DNA of 12,345 nucleotides from positions 1-12,345 of the forward strand of contig CACAUH010000038.1 of NCBI GenBank assembly GCA_902535565.1, in the 5' to 3' direction. Origin of the DNA: an uncultured Bacteroidota bacterium (GTDB lineage: Bacteria; Bacteroidota; Bacteroidia; Flavobacteriales; UA16). Of this stretch, positions 5,670-12,345 are shown one piece after another. Under the pieces are notes generated by a model. The model was not told the DNA's origin and made no database searches. It was given only the letters and a program-made list of their open reading frames with translations. The first letter of the stretch is position 1. Each line of letters opens with the position of its first letter. A program made the position numbers and the translations under genes.

Positions 5670-8567
5670 TTAGGTCTTTACCTTTCGCTCGAGGACCTCG
5701 CGGATAAAACCGGATGTGCACCCGACGCCTGCCTCTGCAATCTCTTCAGGGGTGCCTTGGGAGACAATGGTGCCGCCACCGTGTCCGCCTTCCGGTCCGA
5801 TGTCAATGATGTGGTCGGCATTGCAGGCGACATCGAGTTGGTGCTCAATGACCAGCACTGTGTTGCCCTGTTCCACTAGGCGATGGAGCACATTGAGCAG
5901 CATCGCCACATCTTGGAAGTGCAAACCTGTCGTGGGCTCATCGAGGATGTAAAGTGTATTGCCGGTGTCCTTTCTCGCGAGCTCTGTGGACAGCTTCACC
6001 CGCTGCGCCTCACCGCCTGACAGCGTGGTGGAGGGCTGGCCGAGGGTCAGGTAGCCGAGCCCGACATCCCGCAGTGTGCTGCACACCCGCTTGATTTTGG
6101 GGTGGGCTTCGAAGAAAACCAGTGCCTCTTCGATGGTCATGTCGAGCACGTCGGAAATGGATTTTCCCCGGTAGCGGACCTCCACCGTTTCTCGGTTGTA
6201 TCGTTTGCCACCGCAGTCCTCGCACTGGACGTGGACATCGGGGAGGAAGTTCATTTCAATGGTGCGCAGGCCAGCGCCCTTGCACGTTTCACAGCGGCCG
6301 CCCACGACGTTGAAAGAGAACCTTCCGGGCTTGTAGCCGCGAATCTTGGCTTCGGGCAGTTGGGTGAACAGGTTCCGGATCTCGCTGAACACGCCGGTGT
6401 AGGTCGCCGGATTGGATCTGGGTGTTCTGCCAATGGGGCTTTGGTCGATGGCAATCACCTTGTCGAGGTGTTGGAGACCATTGATTTTTTTGAACGGGAG
6501 CGGACGCTTGGTCTCTTCGTAGAAATGGTTGTGAAGTGCCGGGTGGAGGGTCTGGTTGATCAAGCTGCTCTTTCCGCTTCCGCTCACGCCGGTGACGCAG
6601 ATGAAGGTGCCCAGCGGCAACCTCAAGTCGACCGACTTCAGGTTGTGGCCCGTGGCCCCCAGCAGGGCCAGCTTTTTTCGGTTGCCCTTGCGCCTCTTTT
6701 TTGGAATGTCAATGCACCGGCGTCCATCGAGAAATTCTGCGGTCACGCTTCCCTGCGCGAGGTGGGATTCCGGAGCCCCCTCGGCGACGATATAACCTCC
6801 GTGTTTTCCTGCACCGGGCCCGATGTCGATGAGGTGGTCGGCTTGGCGCATCATGTCCTCGTCATGCTCGACCACGATGACCGTGTTGCCAACATCGCGG
6901 AGGGTCTTTAGGCTGTCGATGAGCCGCTGGTTGTCGCGCTGGTGCAATCCGATGCTCGGTTCGTCCAGGATATACAACACGCCCGTCAACTTGGACCCAA
7001 TTTGTGTTGCAAGCCTAATTCTTTGCGCTTCTCCGCCGCTGAGGGACCGTGCGGGCCGGTCTAGGGTCAGGTAGTCCAATCCCATGTCCAACAAGAAGCC
7101 CAAGCGCGCATGGATTTCCTGTAGGGGTTCTTTGGCGATGGCAGCTTCACGTTCTCCAAGGGTGTCCATGGCGCCTGCGGCCCAATCCTTGAGGCTCCGG
7201 AGATCCATGGAGACGACCTCTGGTAGGGTGGCACCGGCCACCTTGAATTGGTGGGCTGTGGGCTTCAAGCGAGAGCCTCCGCATGAGGGGCAAGGGCGCT
7301 TGTGAAGGAACTTCTGCGCCCACCGTTTCAGTGGGGCGCCAGAACCGTCTTTGGCGGCCCGTTCGATGGTGGCAATGATGCCGTCGAACCGCACCCTTCG
7401 TTCTTTGGTTCCCGCTTTGCCGGGCAGAACCACCGGTTTGTCAGCCCCGTATAGAATCATGGACAGTGTGGCCTCATCCACGTCGTCCATAGGCGTACGT
7501 GCAGAGTGACCGCCGGCTTCGAGCATGGTTTCTACCAGCTGTCGGGTCCATCCGGCCTTCAGGGCGCCGAGCGGGGCAAGCCCACCTTGGCGCAGGTTCT
7601 TGGTGCCGTCGGGGATGATGAGCTCCCGGGATGCCTCCGCGACTTGGCCCAATCCATTGCACGTGCTGCACGCCCCGTAAGGCGAGTTGAACGAAAAGAG
7701 GTTGGGCTCGGGCTCGGGGTAGCCAATGCCCGTGGTCGGACACATGAGCGCCCTCGAAAAATGACGGGGAACAGCATCGTCAACCGGCAGAACCATCATG
7801 CTCCCTTTGCCCATGGCAAGCGCTGTGCGCAGCGAACGCATCACGCGGGCCGCGTCTTCACTTGCTGGTTTTCCGTCTTCATCTAATGCGGGTTGCTCGG
7901 GTACCACGATTCGGTCCACCACCACTTCGATGTCATGCACCTTGTATCGGTCCACGCGGAATCCGGGTTCGAGTTCGACCACTTCTCCATCGACCCTGGC
8001 CCGCAGATAGCCCTGCTTCTGGATGGTCTCGAACAGCTCGCGATAGTGACCCTTTCGACCGCGAACCAGCGGGGCCAGAAGCAGGAGTCGCTCTCCGCCA
8101 TAGTCTTCAATGATCCTCGACAGAATTCCTTCGTCCGTGAACCGAACCATGGGTTCTCCCGTGGCGCTGGAGTAAGCTGTGGCTGCACGTGCATAAAGCA
8201 CCCGGAGGAAGTCGAGCAGCTCGGTGACCGTGCCGACCGTGGACCGCGGATTGCGGCTGATGGTTTTCTGCTCGATGGCAATCACGGGACTCAGGCCTGT
8301 GATGCGCTCCACTTTTGGGCGCTCCAATCCGCCCATGAATTGACGCGCATAGGCACTGAAGGTTTCCAGATACCGCCTTTGCCCCTCAGCGTGGAGGGTG
8401 TTGAAGGCCAAGCTTGATTTTCCCGATCCACTGACCCCCGTTACAACCACCAGTTGGTTGCGGGGAATGTCCACGTCGATGCGCTGCAGATTGTTCTCAG
8501 CCGCCCGCTCTACCCGAATGGTACGGTCATCCTGAAGGGATTGATAGGCGTCCTGTTCCATGAACAT
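5670..8567 (-). CDS. uvrA: Excinuclease ABC subunit A (UvrA)
   Basis: UvrA is the damage-sensing ATPase of nucleotide excision repair; it loads UvrB on lesions. The 965 residues match the usual length. Numbering from the ATG at 8567, the first ABC module has Walker A GVSGSGKS (44-51), signature LSGGEAQR (509-516) and Walker B YILDEPS (from 532). The second has Walker A (660-667), LSGGEAQR (849-856) and YILDEPTTG (873-881). The second zinc module CETC-x19-CEDC (759-785) is complete, and CPSC is at 426-429. In the first zinc module the pair is CPTT (276-279) and CSTC (300-303), so one of four cysteines is missing. Starts at 8573 (TTG), 8567 (ATG) and 8561 (ATG) are all in frame; I chose the first ATG. 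The gene begins 27 nt after nhaC. Confidence 0.97.
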   Translation of the reverse strand: MFMEQDAYQSLQDDRTIRVERAAENNLQRIDVDIPRNQLVVVTGVSGSGKSSLAFNTLHAEGQRRYLETFSAYARQFMGGLERPKVERITGLSPVIAIEQKTISRNPRSTVGTVTELLDFLRVLYARAATAYSSATGEPMVRFTDEGILSRIIEDYGGERLLLLAPLVRGRKGHYRELFETIQKQGYLRARVDGEVVELEPGFRVDRYKVHDIEVVVDRIVVPEQPALDEDGKPASEDAARVMRSLRTALAMGKGSMMVLPVDDAVPRHFSRALMCPTTGIGYPEPEPNLFSFNSPYGACSTCNGLGQVAEASRELIIPDGTKNLRQGGLAPLGALKAGWTRQLVETMLEAGGHSARTPMDDVDEATLSMILYGADKPVVLPGKAGTKERRVRFDGIIATIERAAKDGSGAPLKRWAQKFLHKRPCPSCGGSRLKPTAHQFKVAGATLPEVVSMDLRSLKDWAAGAMDTLGEREAAIAKEPLQEIHARLGFLLDMGLDYLTLDRPARSLSGGEAQRIRLATQIGSKLTGVLYILDEPSIGLHQRDNQRLIDSLKTLRDVGNTVIVVEHDEDMMRQADHLIDIGPGAGKHGGYIVAEGAPESHLAQGSVTAEFLDGRRCIDIPKKRRKGNRKKLALLGATGHNLKSVDLRLPLGTFICVTGVSGSGKSSLINQTLHPALHNHFYEETKRPLPFKKINGLQHLDKVIAIDQSPIGRTPRSNPATYTGVFSEIRNLFTQLPEAKIRGYKPGRFSFNVVGGRCETCKGAGLRTIEMNFLPDVHVQCEDCGGKRYNRETVEVRYRGKSISDVLDMTIEEALVFFEAHPKIKRVCSTLRDVGLGYLTLGQPSTTLSGGEAQRVKLSTELARKDTGNTLYILDEPTTGLHFQDVAMLLNVLHRLVEQGNTVLVIEHQLDVACNADHIIDIGPEGGHGGGTIVSQGTPEEIAEAGVGCTSGFIREVLERKVKT

Positions 8568-8594
8568 ATTCAACAGGCGAGGTCCCCTTGTGGT

Positions 8595-10088
8595 TTACTC
8601 CGCGGTGGCAGAGGTGGGCAGAGCCGTTCTGGGCGCTGGAATTCGGAAGCCCAATGCGGCGACCACAAGGGTCATCAAAGGGGAGACGTAATTGAACACG
8701 CAGTAAGGGGCAAAGGCGAGGACCCCAACCCCGAGCACCCCACTCTGGGCGACCCCGCAGGTGTTCCACGGAATGAGCACACTGGTGACCGTTCCCGCAT
8801 CTTCGAGGGTGCGGCTGAGTAGCTGGGGCGCCATGCCTCGCTCTTCATAGGCCTCACGGAACATGCGGCCGGGCACCACGATGGCGATGTATTGGTCGGC
8901 GGCAATCACGTTGAAGACCACGCTTGAGAACGCCGTGCCAAAGACCAGAGAGAAGGTGCCCCGCACCGCGGAAAGGATGGCGGCGGTGATGCGCTCCAGA
9001 AACCCTGCAGCCCCCATGGCTGCACCAAAGGTCAGTGCGCAAATGATCAGCCAAACCGTGTTGAGCATGCCGGCCATGCCACCTGAGGTGAGGAGGTCGT
9101 TGACCACCGGGTTTCCAGTTTCGATGGCGGTGCTCAAGGCAGCGGCGGACATCAGCGTGGAGAAGGCCGCGCCCAAGTATGTCTCTCCGAGCCCGATGGC
9201 GGGTCCGATGGCATCTGAGCCCAGCGTTCGGATGAGGTCCGGTTGAGCCAACATCGCCGCCAGTGCTCCCCCGAAAACACCGAGAAAGAGGGCGGGGACC
9301 GGGGACACTTTACGCGCAATCAGGACAATGACCCCGATGGGAACCAAAAAGAGGCTCCAGTGAAGGTTGAAGTGGTTGGACAGAACAGACTGCAGTTCAG
9401 CAGCACCACCCATGTCTGCGGGGCCTTCTGCCCCGAGGCCGGCCAGCGTAAAAACCACGAGGGCGACCAAAATGCTCGGCACGGTGGTCCACAGCATAAA
9501 GCGGATGTGCACAAACAAGTCTGTTCCCGCCACGGTAGGGGCGAGGTTGGTTGTGTCGGAAAGCGGGGAAAGCTTATCCCCAAAATAGGCTCCGGATATG
9601 ATGGCACCAGCCGTCCACCCCTCACTGAGTCCCAAGGCTTGGCCAATTCCAATCAGGGCCACGCCGACCGTGCCCACGGTGCCCCAACTCGATCCCGTGG
9701 CCAAGCTTACCGCGGCGCATAGGATGCAAGCTGCCGGCAGGAAAATGTCTTTGCTCAGGACGTCAAGTCCCACATCGATCAGGGTGGGAATGATGCCCGA
9801 GACGAGCCACGTGCCAGCCAAAGCACCAATCATCAAAAGAATGAGGATGGCGCCAATGGCGTCTCCCAATGTCTCTTTGATACGCGCTTCGAAATGGCCC
9901 CACTGAAGGCCCCGCATCATGCCCAAGGCCACCGTGGCACCCGAGGCAATCAGAAGGGCGACTTGGTTGCTTCCGTAACTGCTGTCCTCTCCAAAGGCAA
10001 TCACGTCTGCGGCGAGCAAGAGCACCAGAAGCAAGATGGGCAGGACAGCCATGCCCAGAGAAGTGCGGGGGAGGGTGGAAGGGGTCAT
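8595..10088 (-). CDS. nhaC: NhaC family Na+/H+ antiporter
   Basis: A 497-residue polytopic inner-membrane protein with about 11-12 hydrophobic segments throughout. NhaC-type antiporters expel sodium in exchange for protons and so support pH and salt homeostasis. Family signatures are TGSSWGT (131-137), SGAYFGDKLSPLSDTTNL (165-182), the hallmark of the family, and IPWNTCG (439-445). The ATG at 10088 is 4 nt after the YbbR-like stop; a longer frame extends upstream but would overlap that gene and adds a non-hydrophobic leader. Related NhaC-like proteins may use other substrates (for example malate/lactate exchangers), but the motifs favour cation/proton exchange. The close spacing suggests co-transcription with yajC and the YbbR-like gene. 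Confidence 0.93.
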   Translation of the reverse strand: MTPSTLPRTSLGMAVLPILLLVLLLAADVIAFGEDSSYGSNQVALLIASGATVALGMMRGLQWGHFEARIKETLGDAIGAILILLMIGALAGTWLVSGIIPTLIDVGLDVLSKDIFLPAACILCAAVSLATGSSWGTVGTVGVALIGIGQALGLSEGWTAGAIISGAYFGDKLSPLSDTTNLAPTVAGTDLFVHIRFMLWTTVPSILVALVVFTLAGLGAEGPADMGGAAELQSVLSNHFNLHWSLFLVPIGVIVLIARKVSPVPALFLGVFGGALAAMLAQPDLIRTLGSDAIGPAIGLGETYLGAAFSTLMSAAALSTAIETGNPVVNDLLTSGGMAGMLNTVWLIICALTFGAAMGAAGFLERITAAILSAVRGTFSLVFGTAFSSVVFNVIAADQYIAIVVPGRMFREAYEERGMAPQLLSRTLEDAGTVTSVLIPWNTCGVAQSGVLGVGVLAFAPYCVFNYVSPLMTLVVAALGFRIPAPRTALPTSATAE

Positions 10089-10092
10089 CAGT

Positions 10093-10521
10093 TCAGCGTT
10101 TGGGGGTTCCGCGCCGCACATTGATGGCCAGTGTAGCGGGTGAGATGTTGCGGACCCGAGCACTGTTGCCGAGTCGCTGGGCAATTTCAGATCCCAGTTG
10201 TTCGGAGGGCACCTCGGTCCTGGGGGTGCGAAGCCCTTCTACCCGGAGGCGGACAGGCTCTCGATTGGGTCGCCAACGGCCCATCAGGTGATCCCACGGC
10301 GAGAGCACCACCTCCGCTTTGGCTGTGGAGTCGATCAGGTCCGCCTGAAGGCCCGTGCTGGCTTCGACACCGACCAGTTCTACGGAAAAGGAGTAGGTCA
10401 CCGTTCGCTCACCTTCCATGGTTCTCAGCAACCACAGAAAGGCAGACAGACCAACACAAATGAAAAAGGTTCGACCATTCAAGGCCAGCCAGCGTTTGCG
10501 CGACTTGTCGATGATGCCCAT
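10093..10521 (-). CDS. Short YbbR-like (CdaR-related) membrane protein
   Basis: The call rests on both sequence and position. A basic N-terminus (KSRKRW) precedes one membrane helix, FFICVGLSAFLWLL (19-32), whose end resembles the LLLWL segment of YbbR-like proteins. About 110 residues of predicted beta-rich domain follow, probably periplasmic, with the repeated pattern seen in YbbR domains (strand - PVRLRVEGL - strand). Directly downstream of yajC is the usual place for a YbbR-like gene in Bacteroidota. At 142 residues it is roughly half the usual length I recall for Bacteroidota members, with room for a single YbbR domain. I chose the ATG at 10521, one base after the yajC stop. ATGs at 10551 and 10563 would overlap yajC by 29-41 nt. 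Function is unknown; some YbbR/CdaR proteins regulate diadenylate cyclase, but no such gene is adjacent. Confidence 0.68.
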   Translation of the reverse strand: MGIIDKSRKRWLALNGRTFFICVGLSAFLWLLRTMEGERTVTYSFSVELVGVEASTGLQADLIDSTAKAEVVLSPWDHLMGRWRPNREPVRLRVEGLRTPRTEVPSEQLGSEIAQRLGNSARVRNISPATLAINVRRGTPKR

Positions 10522-10522
10522 T

Positions 10523-10852
10523 TCAGGACCGTTCCTGAATGGATTCTGCATTGGTACCTCCATCGGCGGAAATGCCGGAAAGCTCTACCCGGATTTTGCC
10601 ATCGAGGACCTTGAGTTCGGCATACTGCTTGTCTTGGTTGACAGTGAGCACTTGCCCGTGGATTCCCCCCACGGTCACCACGTTGTCGCCTTTGGCGATG
10701 GTTTCTCGGTACTTCCGGGCCTCCTTTTGCTTCTTGATTTGCGGACGCATAATGAAGAAATAGAAAACCAGCATGGTGCCGATGATGAACACCAGGGTGC
10801 TTCCGCCGCTGGCGGGCGCAGCTTGTGCAAGTATGTGGAGCATGGGGATCAT
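10523..10852 (-). CDS. yajC: Preprotein translocase accessory subunit YajC
   Basis: This is the small single-span partner of SecDF-YidC at the Sec translocon. The 109 residues are typical. A short N-terminal segment leads into a membrane helix (about 19-35), then the hallmark FFIMRPQIKKQKE (32-44) and the cytosolic beta domain with GDNVVTVGGIHGQV (55-68). The C-terminus extends about 15 residues past the family core and is Ser/Glu-rich. The ATG at 10852 overlaps the stop of the DUF1573 lipoprotein gene by 4 nt (ATGA); a second ATG at 10843 is possible. No secDF or yidC gene is in the window. Confidence 0.95.
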   Translation of the reverse strand: MIPMLHILAQAAPASGGSTLVFIIGTMLVFYFFIMRPQIKKQKEARKYRETIAKGDNVVTVGGIHGQVLTVNQDKQYAELKVLDGKIRVELSGISADGGTNAESIQERS

Positions 10853-11328
10853 GATTCAGGTTGAGGGATTCGGTCCGGACCGAGCACTTGGGCAGTGAAC
10901 GTCAATTCTACGGAGGCGGGAATGGCATTGGTTACCACTGTGGCCGATTCGGATAAGGATCTGGTAGATTCTCCCGCTTTAAAACGCAGGACGATGCTTG
11001 TGGATTGACCGGGTGGAAGGGGAGAGGGATCCCAAGGCTCGGCAACCGTGCACCCGCAACTGGGCAGAACCTGCGTGATGATGAGGGGTGACCGACCGGA
11101 GTTGGTGAGGTTGTAAGTCAGGTTTCGGGTTTCTCCCGCCGCGACCAGGCCGAGGTCCAATTTGGTATCCGCCCACGCCATCCTGGGGGCTTTATCTGCG
11201 CCGCCAGCACCGGGCAGGTGAATGAAGCTCGAATCCACTGCTTCTCCTGTCCCATTGGTACATCCCATGAGCGAAGCCAGGGACAACAGGACGAAGGTCC
11301 AATGTGCAACGCAGGGAATCCGCATCAT
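10849..11328 (-). CDS. DUF1573 lipoprotein
   Basis: A 159-residue predicted lipoprotein. The hydrophobic leader ends in the lipobox LMGC (20-23), so Cys23 should be lipidated. A short Gly/Ser linker precedes a DUF1573 domain (about 50-150), an Ig-like beta sandwich, with LDLGLVAAGE (57-66), the LTNSGRSPLIIT block and the signature SCGCTVAEP (90-98), whose Cys91/Cys93 are conserved in the family. The role is unknown. The gene sits between nusB and yajC, the usual place in Bacteroidota. Start codons ATGATG overlap the nusB stop by 4 nt (or 1 nt for the second ATG), and the stop overlaps yajC, so all three are coupled. The outer-membrane or periplasmic location is inferred from the lipobox alone. 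Confidence 0.9.
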   Translation of the reverse strand: MMRIPCVAHWTFVLLSLASLMGCTNGTGEAVDSSFIHLPGAGGADKAPRMAWADTKLDLGLVAAGETRNLTYNLTNSGRSPLIITQVLPSCGCTVAEPWDPSPLPPGQSTSIVLRFKAGESTRSLSESATVVTNAIPASVELTFTAQVLGPDRIPQPES

Positions 11329-12269
11329 TCGATGAGTCCCCTTCCGGTCTTGACAATGCGCCCGTCTTCACGCATGGATCCAAAAAGCTTATCGAGGACC
11401 CCGTTGACGAATGCCCCGGACTTCTCGGTGCTGTAGAATTTCGCAAGGTCGATGTACTCGTTGATTGTCACCTTGAGGGGCACGGATTCAAAACTTCTGG
11501 CTTCGGCCAGGGCCATGCGCAACAGAAGCAGGTCGATGGTGGCAATCCGCTCGATGTCCCAGTTGGCTGCAGCCTCTTCAATGGCCTTGTCGTGCTCAGT
11601 GGAGAGTGCCAGGGTCCGGCTGAACAGTTGTTCCAAGAATTCCTTGTCGTCGCCTTCCTCTTTCCACATGTCACAGAGGATCAGATCATCTGAATCCTCG
11701 GCAATGGTCTTGACTGTTTTTAAGACGATTGAGCTGGCCAAATCCAAATCGTCGCTCCACAGAATGCTTTGTTCTTCGAGCCACTCCTGCAGGGATTCAT
11801 CGTTGATGATGTGCTTTCGGAACATCCGGTTGAGGGATTCTCTGTCGTGCTGAAATCCGCGCTCCTCGTTCTCCATGTAGGCCACGTACTCTTCACTGGC
11901 CACGAGCGATTTGAACAACCGCTTCACCATGTCTTGGTCATTGGACCATCCGAGGCTCCGGTTGGCGGATTCCTTGGCGAGGACCTTGCTTTTGATGATC
12001 ACCCGGAGGGGTTTGTTGTTGACGAACTTGGTGTTGGGATGCAAGTCTTCATGGGAAGGCTGCTTTCTCATGCGGCCAGCTTCGATTCTTTCGATGGCCG
12101 CGTCTTGCATTTCCGCGATCAACAAGAGCAGCGTCAAATAGAGGTCGTAGGTCTTCTCCACCGCACTCATCAGGAGCTTGCGGGCATCTTCCACGGAACC
12201 CTCCTTGTCAGAGTGAAGTGCATACAGGGTCTGCAAGACCTTGATGCGGAGCTGTCGGCGGTTGAACAT
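11325..12269 (-). CDS. nusB: Transcription antitermination factor NusB, long Bacteroidota form
   Basis: NusB pairs with NusE/S10 on boxA RNA to prevent early termination, chiefly of rRNA operons. The 314 residues are about twice the E. coli length. The NusB fold appears split. The first helix is RRQLRIKVLQTLYAL (4-18). The rest of the domain lies at about 195-300, with NWDIERIATIDLLLLRMALAEA, INEYIDLAKF (269-278) and FVNGVLDKL (287-295). Between them is a charged helical insert of about 150 residues, present in other Bacteroidota NusB proteins. A basic tail follows the domain. nusB is first in its operon, and the ATG at 12269 is unambiguous. Upstream 76 nt to the window edge show no clear promoter. 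Confidence 0.92.
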   Translation of the reverse strand: MFNRRQLRIKVLQTLYALHSDKEGSVEDARKLLMSAVEKTYDLYLTLLLLIAEMQDAAIERIEAGRMRKQPSHEDLHPNTKFVNNKPLRVIIKSKVLAKESANRSLGWSNDQDMVKRLFKSLVASEEYVAYMENEERGFQHDRESLNRMFRKHIINDESLQEWLEEQSILWSDDLDLASSIVLKTVKTIAEDSDDLILCDMWKEEGDDKEFLEQLFSRTLALSTEHDKAIEEAAANWDIERIATIDLLLLRMALAEARSFESVPLKVTINEYIDLAKFYSTEKSGAFVNGVLDKLFGSMREDGRIVKTGRGLIE

Positions 12270-12345
12270 GATGCAGGCGAATCAATTGCAAGTTGGTGCA
12301 AAGCGCCGGAGAATCCCGGATTTTCCTTGTCAGTGCTCTGCCTAA

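Noticed and set aside
5023..6911. Plus-strand open frames of 216 codons (5023-5673) and 269 codons (6102-6911)
   Set aside because: They are antisense to the LOG gene and to uvrA respectively, whose motifs are unambiguous; the composition is that of codon-mirror frames.
8568..8594. Shine-Dalgarno-like AAGGGGA before uvrA that would favour a TTG start at 8573
   Set aside because: SD use is weak in Bacteroidota and the difference is only two residues; the ATG at 8567 was kept, with the alternative noted.
12286..12301. Inverted repeat TTGCA-6-TGCAA upstream of nusB
   Set aside because: A 5-bp arm is too short to distinguish from chance and no promoter is recognisable beside it.
12268..12345. 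Plus-strand 25-codon open frame ending at the window edge
   Set aside because: It overlaps the nusB start on the other strand, has no ribosome binding site and no recognisable product.

Overview
The window looks like an ordinary stretch of chromosome from a GC-rich member of the Bacteroidota (class Bacteroidia; family not determinable here). Four signs point there: a secreted protein with a type IX secretion (T9SS) C-terminal sorting domain; the gene order nusB - DUF1573 lipoprotein - yajC - YbbR-like; the long Bacteroidota form of NusB; and start codons that mostly lack a Shine-Dalgarno sequence. No mobile element, phage gene, CRISPR array, tRNA or rRNA is visible.

All eleven genes lie on the minus strand, so transcription runs from high to low coordinates. 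They form three apparent units. Unit A (12269 to 4945) is nusB, a DUF1573 lipoprotein, yajC, a short YbbR-like membrane protein, an NhaC-type Na+/H+ antiporter, uvrA and a LOG-family nucleotide hydrolase. The first five are coupled by 4-nt overlaps or gaps of 1-4 nt; uvrA and the LOG gene follow after gaps of 27 and 29 nt. Unit B (4823 to 3840) is a single T9SS-exported protein with its own 121-nt upstream region and a strong intrinsic terminator. Unit C (3716 to beyond position 1) is htpG (bacterial Hsp90), then, 9 nt later, lemA, a soluble TPM-domain protein and a membrane-anchored TPM-domain protein cut off by the left edge.

Unit A combines transcription/translation support (NusB), the Sec accessory YajC, envelope proteins, sodium/pH homeostasis and nucleotide excision repair; it is a compact housekeeping operon rather than one pathway. 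Unit C joins a stress chaperone to the LemA/TPM envelope module, whose role is unknown. The longest non-coding stretches are 3717-3839 (123 nt) and 4824-4944 (121 nt), so no gene-free stretch exceeds 300 bases. The 76 bases upstream of nusB (12270-12345) hold no gene or convincing promoter.

I do not see a clearly novel system. The items most worth checking are the htpG-lemA-TPM-TPM arrangement, the missing cysteine in the first zinc module of UvrA, the apparent absence of coaE after the YbbR-like gene, and the repeat/hairpin structure around the T9SS gene.
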